Positions 44,873-53,880 of a stretch of 64,000 nt of DNA are shown here, piece after piece. Both the position numbers and the translations under genes were made by a program. The stretch's first letter is position 1. Every line of letters begins with the position of its first letter. Below the pieces are notes generated by a model. It did no database searches and was not told the origin of the DNA. It saw only the letters and a list, made by a program, of their open reading frames with translations. Origin of the DNA: Callipepla californica brunnescens (lineage: Eukaryota; Chordata; Aves; Galliformes; Odontophoridae); NCBI GenBank assembly GCA_023055505.1, contig JALIRH010000045.1, forward strand, positions 2,170,001 through 2,234,000, read 5' to 3'.

Positions 44873-45769
44873 TCCTGTCATCTGGGGTTGGTGGGGTGCC
44901 TCAAAAGCTCAGAGAGTCCTTTGGATGGAGGATACAAGCTGTTCCAGCTCAAAGCTCGTTCCCTGCTTCAGAAGTGCTCTGCCCACCGTGCCAGGCTCCG
45001 TGCATGCCCAGAGCTGGAGACAGTCCTCATCCAAAGAGCTCCTCAGTCAAAACAGACAAGGATGAACAAAGGGGTCCAGGAGGAGAGATGCCGTGCCTGA
45101 TATCCTGCAGGGAATGTGTCAGAGGAATGACTTGACTCCAAGAAAAACGCCCTAACAATATGCATAAACTTAATAAACACATGTGATTGCTTCACTGTAC
45201 ATGCTTCTCTGGCTGAGGTCTCAGTTAATCAAGGTGCGATAAAGGCGGAGAATTTACCTCCTCCCCATCTCCTCCTGCTGTTTCCTTTTCATTTATTCAA
45301 TGAACAACCCCTCTGAGCAAAGTCTTTATCGGAGTTTTGCTGCAGCTCGCTGCGTTCCCTGCCAGGAACGGAGGCACAGGAAATCTGCCTGGGGCTTCAG
45401 GGTTTTAGGAATCCCATCTCTGCTATCTCACAGATGCCAAAAATCCCTGCCCAGAACGAAGCTGGGGCTGGGAAAAAGTCACATGGAGCATGTGTGGAAC
45501 CTGAGTCTCAGTGTAGCTGAAAAATGCAATCAGCTGTACACCAAAGAGGCTGTGTCCTTCATGGCAGGACTGTAGGTTTGGTGTGGCCCTCGAGGTCAAA
45601 GAGGGACGTGAACTTTTCCCAAAGCTGATTCGTGGCAGAAGGCAGTGAGAAGCATGGGAGCAAACCAAGGGACAGCAGCATGTGCTCTGCAGAGTGAGGT
45701 CCCTGCTGGAGCTGTCCACCAGGGCACGTTACGTGGAGCTGCCCAACCCACCTGAGAGCAGGCAGAAAA
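44873..45769. other. single-copy noncoding DNA
   Basis: No gene or repeat is recognised. Confidence 0.5.
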
Positions 45770-45840
45770 AACCTTAAGGATGGAAAAGACCTCTACAATC
45801 ACCAAGCCCACCCATCAACCTGTCAGCAGCATGCCCACTC
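45770..45840 (-). mobile_element. CR1 LINE, short 3'-end fragment (interrupted)
   Basis: CCTTAAGGATGGAAAAGACC, CCAAGCCCACCCATCAACC and CAGCATGCCCACT match the complement of a CR1 3' end. It stops at ATGCCCACT, exactly where the next CR1 begins, so it was probably interrupted by it or truncated there. Confidence 0.85.
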
Positions 45841-45843
45841 CTG

Positions 45844-45960
45844 GAATCACAGTGTCCTTCAGGTTGGAAAAGACCTCAGGTCCAACCCCAACCCATCCCA
45901 CTGTTCCCACCGACCATGTCCCATCTAAATGGTTCTGGGACACCTCCAGGGATGGGGACA
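45844..45960 (-). mobile_element. CR1 LINE, 3'-end fragment
   Basis: GAATCACAGTGTCCTTCAGG, TTGGAAAAGACCTCAGG, TCCAACCCCAACCCATCCCA, CGACCATGTCCC and GGGACACCTCCAGGGATGGG are the complement of a CR1 3' end, in the same orientation as the fragment on its left. Confidence 0.9.
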
Positions 45961-48800
45961 CGTGTTGGGCACACGGAAAGACAGCAAGAAGAAAATTCAA
46001 TGCAGCAAGATGTTCTACATCGCTCCAAGCAGGAGGAAGGGAAAAAAAAAAAATGACAACAATAAAAAAGCCGAAAGGGTTAATTCCATCCAGGTAGGTT
46101 CTTTCAAAGCCGAACGTTGCGAGGCACATCCCGTGCTAACCGCAGACATCTCCGAGCTCTTGCTGGAGAGCTCTCGGTGCAAAGTCAGACTTGTTGCCGC
46201 TGCTCTGCCCGCTGCAGCGGCTCAGTGTCACCTGTCAGCCCCGCACCCCCAGGGTTGGGAGGCTCGAGTTACGGGGTGCAGTGCTCAGCCGGGACAGCAG
46301 CAGCGCAGGAGGCACCGCACATTCCTCCCCGAGCTAAAAAAAGACGGTTGGGGCTTTGATCTCAGGGCTCCGTCTGCACCACAGGGAGACAATGCAGAAG
46401 GCCTCTGGGGAGGAGGAGGGGGAGGTGGACTTGACAAGACATTCCCCAAGCCGGTCTGCTCCTCAGGTCCTGGAATCAAAGGGGATGAGGGGGCGGGCAT
46501 GGCACCGGGGATGAAAGCGGAGACGGGCTGGCAGAGGGAAGATCCCACAAAGAGCCGTGCTGGGCTCCTCCTGAGGCCGGGAAGGCTCCAGCAGCGGAGG
46601 ACCAGATGGTTGAAGGGAATGGGAATGAGCCTGGAGATGTTTCTCCTCTATCCCCTGGTTTGAACGTGAGCCAGGATGATGGGATGCAGCGTGGTAGCCA
46701 CGAGGTAGCCATGGGCTCACGGAGAGCCCTGCCTGTGGGCTCTGTGCTCAGTGCTGAGCTCCTGCAGCAGTGCAAAGCCACGGAGGGGGTGGCCAAGGAA
46801 AGGAAGCCCAGTGTGCTGGGGCATGCCAAGGGCTGGATCTGGGGTCCCAGCACTGCCAGGGGTGGGAAAGCAACGGAAAATGTGTTGAAGAATGTGAGAG
46901 GCTGGGCACCCTGCTGCTGGGAGGGTGTGCAGGTGAAGAGATGGACCTCTGGCACCCACTGAAGGCTGAAAGAGATGGAGTCAGAAGGGGGAGATGGGTT
47001 AGCAAACCAACCAAGGTGGCTGGAAAAATGATGATCTCCATTCTGAGTCGATGTGCTGGTCCTGCCTGACCCCAGCACCTGGTGGTGGGGGGGAGGTGGC
47101 TGCTCTGCTCCCCAGGACATCCCTCCTTCTGCTTCTGTGTCACTGCAGTGTGACTGAGCAAGACCTTCCCACCTCCAGGAGTCCTTAGTCCGGGATGAAC
47201 CTCAGCCCTCTGCCTCCTTGGTGCCTGGAGTTATCAAAATACAAACCTAGAATTGCCAAAAAATATTTTTTGTTGTTGTTTGTTTGTTTTTAACCTCCTT
47301 GCATTGCATAAACAGAAGTTTGGGAAACTGAGGCAGGGAAAGAACTCAATAACTCGCCTACAGCTGGAAGGAGAGCAGGTTTTCTGAAATCTAGGCCAAC
47401 ACTGCAACCGCAGGGTCATCCCTCCCTCTGCAAAGCCCTGAACCTTCATTCAACCTTCAGAGCAGTTCCCATATATTTATATAAATATATACAAACACCT
47501 GAGACATTATTGCTTGGGAATCTTCAGGCCCTGGGCCCTATCCCCACCCTCAGCCCTCATTCATCCTCCTTTTTCCTTCCTGGCATTCACAAAGAACCTC
47601 CCCTGCAGCAGTAGGGTTGGCTCTGCTCCACTACAGCCCAGTGATGCTCTCCCAGCCCATACGGGTTTGAGGCAAAAGCACTGATCCCCCAAGCACTTCC
47701 CTCCCGGATCCCTTTGGGCCACGGGTTCCTCTGCACAGCCCCCAGCAGTACCCACAACCCTCGTGTTGCTGCATGAACATTCCGCTCTCAGTGCCACGGG
47801 AACGCCAAATATCTGAGAGGGGAACAGTGGGAGGGATGGAATGGGGCTGGGGAGGTGGCTGTGCTGTCTGGCTCCCTCGCTGCTGCTTCTCTGCTTTGTG
47901 CTTTGTTTGTGTGTCAGTAGGAGAGAACATCATTCCTACACCTTGGGTTCACGCTGGCTTTCCAACTTTGGGACTGTCCCTTCCCAAAGACTCCAGCACA
48001 GGAGGGTTCAACTCTCATTTCCAGTGTTAGTTATTCCCAAAGTTCCCCTTTTGGCCAGAGATGCACCGTGCAGAACGCAGTGCCAAAGCCACTGCAGCCT
48101 CCAGGGCTGAGCTGTGGGCATCCACTGCTAAAATCAGAGCCCAAGGAGGGCAACATCCCCCCATCCCCCCTGGGTTTTTCAGCCCCTGATTTGCAAAGAG
48201 GCCCTGAGCTACAAGGAATTCATTCCAGGACTGCACTTTCCTTCTCCCTCTCTCCTGAGCCTGCACCTACCTGCAAATGCAATTCAGCTAAATCGTAATT
48301 GGCAGCGAGAGCGAGCCAGCCCCCATGTTTCTTTTAATGTTTCCACAGGAACCTGGGTGATGTCTTTCACATCATACATCGTGGGTGGCAGAGACCTAAA
48401 TAACCCCCTTCAGCAGTAGAACATGTACAGGAGGTGCCAGTGCTCCCTCTCTGACTCGAATTCATCTGCAGGATTTATAGCCCCAGACCTGCCGAGCTAC
48501 GGCATCGGCTCCATAGGAATCCCTAACCTGGGAAGAGCCTCCCATTGCTTCCCCCTGCAGATGTCTTGCTGATTTGCTGCACAGGGTTCATCATCTCCTC
48601 CCGTGTTCATCAAATCTCCCATTCTGCTCTGCAAATGCCTCTAGAGTCTCCAGGCAAACCTTTGGAGGAGAGGTATTGCCACCACATCTGGTGCTGCTGA
48701 AGTGGGATAGGACACTGAGATCCTAAGGCATCAGGTCACCTTGACAGACCTAACTCTGGATTTAAGGACTGGGGTCAACAAATACCACTTTCAAACAACA
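45961..48800. other. single-copy noncoding DNA
   Basis: No gene is recognised. An A12 run is at 46042-46053. A GTT/GTTT-rich stretch is at about 47269-47290. An AT alternation (TATATTTATATAAATATATA) is at about 47471-47490. The MIR-like fragment at 47311 is listed separately. A 244-codon frame at 45929-46663 begins inside a CR1 and is rejected as a gene. Confidence 0.5.
47311..47400 (+). mobile_element. MIR/L2-like 3' half fragment
   Basis: AACAGAAGTTTGGGAAACTG then AGGCAGGGAAAGAACTCAAT, AACTCGCCTACAGCTGG and AGAGCAGGTTTTCTGA parallel the ACAGATGGGGAAACTGAGGC, GACTTGCCCAAGGTC, GAGCTGGGATTTGAA order of MIR and L2 elements. Confidence 0.55.
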
Positions 48801-48950
48801 TCACAGAGTCACAGAATCCTTCAGGTTGGAAAAGACCTCTGAGATCCCCAAGTCCACCCCACCCCACGGTGCCCACTGAGCCCTCAGTGCCACCACTCCG
48901 TGTCCCTGCAGCACCTCCAGGGACGGGGACCCCACTGCCTTCCTGTGCCA
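48801..48950 (-). mobile_element. CR1 LINE, 3'-end fragment
   Basis: TCACAGAGTCACAGAATCCT, TCAGGTTGGAAAAGACCTCT, GAGATCCCCAAGTCCACC and GCACCTCCAGGGACGGGGAC are the complement of a CR1 3' end with a two-unit tail. Confidence 0.93.
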
Positions 48951-50035
48951 TCAGATCAAAGCATGCAGGGCTGAACGCTGAAATCCAGGACTCCATCTGA
49001 GTCCAGAATAAAACCCACTAGCACAGCACCTCTGGCAGGGACAGGAGTGTGAGACATCCTTATAAAATTAGCCCTTCGGCGATGAGGTTTAGTGGGCACG
49101 GTGCTGATGCAGGTGGGAGTTTCCAGCCCAGCCTTGTTGTGCACACTGATCGGAAGGTGAAGGTCAGCAGGAGATGCCTGGAATATGTGAGGCTGCCCGA
49201 GTTGTCAGCTGTCCCGGCCACTTCCTCGTGTCTTCAGCTGTGCCATCCCCAGCAGCAGCCCCATGCACTCCCCAGCACTCAGGAAGCAGTGCAGGACACC
49301 TCCCCCCCAGGCCGGGGCATTTCTGTCCCTTTTTGTCCCAGGCACTGGGAATGGAAGGTGCATTCCTCTTCCTTTCCCAACAAGGCGATCGTTGTGATCA
49401 AATCTGAAGCAATTAATTATAAGCAATTACTATTAATGGTATCATTAAGAATGCTCGAGGTGAGACTCGGGATGCCTCAGTCCTGTTTCCAGTTCTGTGC
49501 TCATAGCAGTTCTCTTTGAGACCGACGAATAGAACTGATGTGAAAGAGCTGGTGCTTAAATCACTGGGCTGACCAGCACGGATTCATCACATACTTCAAT
49601 TCCCCAGGCCCTGATCTGCGTCCTACTGCGTCAAAATCACAGCAAGCCTTGCCTAACATGTCAGCTCTGAGAACTCCTCTCACCCGAGCAAGAGATGTGA
49701 GCCAAAACCAGAGCTGCCCAGCGATGCTGAGACATCATGAGCTGTGCCCCCAAACCACGGATTGGCTTTAGAAGATTTATCAAAACGTCGCTTTCAGCCT
49801 TTGTGTTTTGCTTCCTGGCTTTTGAGCCTTTAATGCTTTTCAGGTTCGCCCCGCCGTAATGAGGGCTGGGAACAGACTTCTTGGTTTTAAATGAAAGCCC
49901 AACTCCCCACATCATCGCACCGCTCCAGAACCTGGCTCCAGAAGAAATTGGCAAATATCACGAGATGTGAGAGTTGGCAGCACAAGAAAGAACTAAATAA
50001 CAGGACAGGATCCTTGGCCCAGCCGCGTCAAGGGG

Positions 50036-50128
50036 TGTTTTGCCATTAAATTTAATGGAGGTAGGATTTTGCTATGGGTTTCTCGGTCTCCCAAAATGAA
50101 GCAGGCTCCCATTGAAGTCTGCGGGCCC
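50036..50128. repeat. ancient amniote palindromic repeat fragment
   Basis: GCCATTAAATTTAATGGAGG then TAGGATTTTGC, followed after about 40 bp by GCTCCCATTGAAGTCTGCGGG. The two halves resemble the two orientations of an old reptile/bird repeat built on GCCATTGACTTCAATGGGAG and its complement. Confidence 0.5.
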
Positions 50129-50640
50129 CCACCAGCTCTCCCAAAGACCTGGGATGAAGTGGAGACACAGAGCTGCTGTGCACAACCGGTGTCTGCCGTG
50201 CTGCAGCACTTCAAAGCCGAGTTTGGAGATGAATCAGCCCCAGCCCAGCGCAGAGCATCGGCCACGAGGGACTGGGAGAGCTCTGAATTGAGTTCTTCGG
50301 GTCACGTCTGGCCCAGCTCCCATCCAATCCCCGGCCCCCGAGGCTCCTTCCCCGAATCCTAGAAAGCTCCGTTCTCCCTGGGCTGACACGCTCCCCAGCC
50401 ACAGCAGCCTGCTCAGAGCAGGCAGGGTGCTCATTAACTGCAGCGAATATCGCAACGGGAGGATGAAATTGCAGCCTGCGAGGAGGCAGCGGTCTGTCAT
50501 TTTGCTTCCCACCAGGGAGAGCACCGCTCGGCTCCGATTCTGCACCAACGGGATCAGCCCCCACCATCACCTCCTTCCTGAGCACCCCCTCCTCCATGCT
50601 GCCGTGGTGATGGGTTGAAGGATGGAAGATCCGCATACAG

Positions 50641-50684
50641 CCCTGCTTCGGGAGTGGGCAGACCCTGCTTCGGGAGTGGGCAGA
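50641..50684. repeat. perfect 22-bp tandem duplication
   Basis: Two identical 22-bp copies (50641-50662 and 50663-50684), beginning CCCTGCTTCGGGAGTGGG. Identity suggests a recent event. It is followed by an A10 run at about 50701-50710. Confidence 0.96.
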
Positions 50685-50884
50685 GCTGAGGCAAACAGTG
50701 AAAAAAAAAAGAGCAAGTAACTTGCAGGCAACCACGATGTTCTCCTCGCGACACGTTCTGCAGGGAGAGGAGGAGCTGCGGTGGTTGGAGCCTCCGCTCG
50801 GGACTGCCCGACTATTTCCAGCTGTGGGTGGGAGCGTGGAGTAGGAAAGGGATTGGGAGTCAGGATGTTGGGCTGCAGGGGCTG

Positions 50885-50896
50885 CCAGCAGAGGGT
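50885..50896 (+). promoter_or_regulatory. weak CTCF-core-like motif
   Basis: CCAGCAGAGGGT fits 11 of 12 positions of CCASYAGRKGGC, the last base being T instead of C. It lies about 40 bp upstream of a MIR. Confidence 0.25.
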
Positions 50897-50934
50897 CACC
50901 TGGATCCTGTTTGCAGCTATTCCTGCGGCGGTCA

Positions 50935-51105
50935 CTTAGTGGTTTGGGATGGGGACACGTCGGCGAGAGACTTTGTGGGCTGCGCTTCTGGCTCTGCCGC
51001 CGCCTCACAGCGTGACACCGAGCAAAGAGCTGCTGCCTCCACTCGGCTCTCAAGTGGGGGCAATAAAACTGATGCTGTTCTGACTCACTGCCGAAAGACC
51101 ACAGC
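50935..51105 (+). mobile_element. MIR SINE, near full-length core
   Basis: It contains TTAGTGGTTTGGGATGGGGA, GGCGAGAGACTTTGTGGGC, TTCTGGCTCTGCCGCCGCCT, CACAGCGTGACACCGAGCAA and AGTGGGGGCAATAAAACTGA. Order and spacing follow MIR through most of its length. It is unusually rich in CpG for so old an element. Confidence 0.85.
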
Positions 51106-52021
51106 TCAGCTCATAAATTTTCGCGAAGCGTGCTCGCGCTCATCATCTGCAGAGACACGAGGTGAAAAGCATGGGACCTTCTGTGAGCTGGGTCCCGTCC
51201 CACGTCCAAAGCAAAGAGCTGTGTAAAGCCAAGGGAGGTGGCGAGGGAGTCCTGCACGATGGCAGAAGACCAAAGAACAGTTTTGTTTCTCGTGCCTGGT
51301 CCGGGCTTAATCGTGATTTATAGCAAAGAGCAGTGGGGATTAAAGGATTGGTCAGGCACTCAGCAGGTCTGTGTGCAGTAAAACCGCATGGTAGTTAGAA
51401 GAAAAGAATGAGTTGTAAAACAATTGAGGTTTTTTTTCCCTACTTTTCAGTGCAGGAAAATGCTTTCCTGCACCATGGGTTCCCCGACCTTCCACTGCTC
51501 ACACCCTCATCCCCATGAAGTGTTTGCTTTGTGATTTGGCTTCCTGCAAATCTCAGCATCATCAGGATGTCCACTCCAGCTGAACTTTCTCCGTGTCCAT
51601 GTGTAGAGACAGCAAATTAAACTTCAACTCATGCACTAAGCTCAGTGCCCGACCACGCCGAGCTTCCTCCAGGAATGTATCTGCATGTCTGCCCATAAAA
51701 GCAGCACGTAACTGCCCGATGTGAGCAGCTGACGGCGATGTAGGACTCCTACGTGGAGCACACGCAGCCTCAGATCAGCAGGCAGGCACCAGAGCAGAGC
51801 GGATCAGGTCATCTCACAGCCCTCTTTCCCATTCCACTCTTTGTAGGTGCAACCTGCTGCGGGGATCTGAGCCAACAAGGCAGGATCCGGCTCGCACCAC
51901 AGTGCTCTGCTAACGCAGTTCATAGAGCGGAGATCCTCCTTATAGCCAGAAGCTCTGTGACTGGTCAGGTGTGATGTTTGTTCGTTAGTGCTACAAATAT
52001 CTGTCAAACAGTAAAGCCTCG
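51106..52021. other. single-copy noncoding DNA
   Basis: No gene or repeat is recognised. A T8 run is at about 51431-51438. Confidence 0.5.
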
Positions 52022-52500
52022 AGTCTGTGACTCCAGGATTCTGTGACTGTATGGTCCTATGGTCCCATGATTCTTTGATCCTACGATGCTTTGATCCTAT
52101 GGTTCTGTTACTCTATGGTTCTATGGTTCTGTGACTCTATGGTTCTACGGTTCTGTGACGCTATGGTTCTATGACTCCGACTCTACGGTTCTGTGATTCT
52201 ATGGTTCTATAATGCTTTGATCCTATGGTTCCATGGTTCTTTGATTTTATCATACTATGGACCTACAGATCCATGGTTCTATGGCCCAATGGTTTCATGA
52301 TTATTTGATTCTGTGTTTCTTTGATTCTATGGTTCTGAGGTTCTATAATACTTTGATTCAATTATTCTTTGGGTCTATAATCCTATACTGCTTTGATTCT
52401 ATAGTTATTCTATGATTCTGTGGTTCTGCGATGCTTTGCTTTGGTTCTATGTCTCTGTGATTCACCATTCTACAATTCTCTGGTTCTCTGACTCTATGTA
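52022..52500. repeat. about 480-bp array of TTCTATGG-type 8-mers
   Basis: Degenerate units TTCTATGG, TTCTGTGA, TCCTATGG, TTCTTTGA and similar fill the interval, about 60 units, mostly 8 bp with some slippage. The unit equals the TTCTATGA terminal octamer of CR1 retroposons read in the plus direction, so the array probably expanded from the tail of a plus-strand CR1 whose body is no longer recognisable at 51.9-52.0 kb. Confidence 0.9.
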
Positions 52501-52531
52501 CTCAGCAATGACCGTCCTATGAGTGGGAACA

Positions 52532-52701
52532 ACATAGAACCGTTGAATTGTTAAGGCTGGAAAAGACCTCTAAGAGCCCCAAGTCCAACCCCAACCCATC
52601 CCAACGTTCTCACTGACCATGTCCCCACGTGCCACATCTCCATGTTCCTCGAACACCTCCAAGAACTCCCCCACCTCCTTGGGGAGCCTGTGCCATCGCC
52701 C
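52532..52701 (-). mobile_element. CR1 LINE, 3'-end fragment
   Basis: ACATAGAACCGTTGAATTG, TTAAGGCTGGAAAAGACCTC, CCCAAGTCCAACCCCAACCC, CGAACACCTCCAAGAACTCC and the CTTGGGGAGCCTGTGCC block are the complement of a CR1 3' end. Its tail faces the TTCTATGG array across about 30 bp. Confidence 0.93.
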
Positions 52702-53615
52702 CTGGAATGGGCTATGAAGCCCTCTGTTTGAAAGCCCAAATGCAGCCATGCAGAAGACAGACCCTACCCAAAATGAAACAGGGAGATCCTCACTGAAGTC
52801 CATTTCTGCAGACGTCCGCCTCCTCCACCTTTGCACAAGGGATCTCACAATAACCAAGACAGCCTAATGACACACAGAAGTTTCTTCTTATTATTAATTT
52901 CCTTTGTAACCTTTCAAAAACCATCAGCGGGGACACAGTTAACTGCAGGCTGCCCTGCAGTCAGTGCCACCTGCTGCATGCACAGCAAAACTGTGCAGAA
53001 CTGCAGCGGAGCAATGGTGCGTACCTCTGCCTCCGCACGCTTTGCTTGCGCTTTTCTCTCACAGACACACACACACACAGACAAAACCCAGCACCCAGGC
53101 ACGGCAGCGGCACCAGCAGAGCCAGGAACAGGGCGAGGCACCTCTCGCAGCAGATCCTCCTGCAGACCTGCAGGCACCTTTGGAAAACCACAGAACGGGG
53201 AACCAAATAAACACGTGGGGCGTCTCCAGCTCACTACACCCCCACGGACCCCTGCGGGCACGCGGCATCCCACGGCTGCCAAGAGGTGACGGAGCTGCAC
53301 AGCAGAGAGGAGAGGTGCTGGGAGGGTGCTGCTGGGGATGGGGCTCTTCGGGCAGCCCCTGGGTGTAGGGTGGGCTGGGAGGAGCTGGGTGGCTGCTGGG
53401 AATGGCTCTGTGTCCATCCTCAGCTGTGCATCAAGGAGTGGCCCAGCACGAGGGTGAGCTCCCTGTGGTCTCCTGTGTGTGCATCCACTGCTGTGGTGTC
53501 AGATGGGAGCAGCAGTGCAAGGATGCTTTGGGAATGTTTAGAACATTTCCTATGCAAGCTACACTTGGGATTCTGCTTTAGAGGGATTTGGGCTAGGTGA
53601 TGATCATAGTTTAAC
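52702..53615. other. single-copy noncoding DNA
   Basis: No gene is recognised. A short CA tract is at 53065-53079. Confidence 0.5.
53065..53079. repeat. CA microsatellite, short
   Basis: About seven CA units. Confidence 0.85.
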
Positions 53616-53880
53616 CACGTGTATCGGTACAGGTTGGGGGAGGACATGCTGGAGAGGAGCTCTGAGGAGAAGGACCTGGGGGTCCTGGTGGGCTATAGGT
53701 TGGCCATGAACCAGCAGTGTGCACTGGTGGTGGGAGTGGTGGGGTCACTGTTCCCGTGGATGTTCAAGAACTGTGGATATGTGACACCTGGGGACATGAC
53801 TAGTGGGCATGGTGGGATGGGTTGGGGTTGGACTTGGGGATCTGAGAGGTCTTTTCTAAGCTTTATGATCTTTTTCCTTC
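53616..53880 (+). pseudogene. CR1 LINE with internal deletion: ORF2 C-terminal relic plus 3' end
   Basis: In one plus frame, 53619-53735 translates to a clear CR1 ORF2 segment with YRLGEDMLERSS, EEKDLGVLVG, YRLAMNQQCALV in order, about 38 residues with no stop. At about 53735 it jumps into the 3' UTR: GGTGGGGTCACTGTTCCCGT, GGATGTTCAAGAACTGTGG, GACATGACTAGTGGGCATGG and GGTTGGACTTGGGGATCTGA. The ORF2 end and the start of the UTR between these points are missing, so the element is internally deleted as well as 5'-truncated. The joined open frame runs on to 53921 by chance. Confidence 0.9.

Larger units (their letters stand above)
48951..50934. other. mostly single-copy noncoding DNA
   Basis: No gene is recognised. 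The ancient-repeat fragment at 50036, the 22-bp duplication at 50641 and a CTCF-like site at 50885 are listed separately. A short AT-rich stretch (AATTAATTATAAGCAATTAC) lies at about 49411-49430. A 280-codon minus-strand frame at 50211-51053 spans these repeats and the following MIR and is not considered a gene. Confidence 0.5.

Noticed and set aside
45929..46663. 244-codon plus-strand frame
   Set aside because: It begins inside a CR1 fragment, crosses a poly-A run giving a Lys-rich stretch, and shows no domain.
50211..51053. 280-codon minus-strand frame
   Set aside because: It runs antisense through a MIR, a tandem duplication and an ancient repeat, with no recognisable domain.
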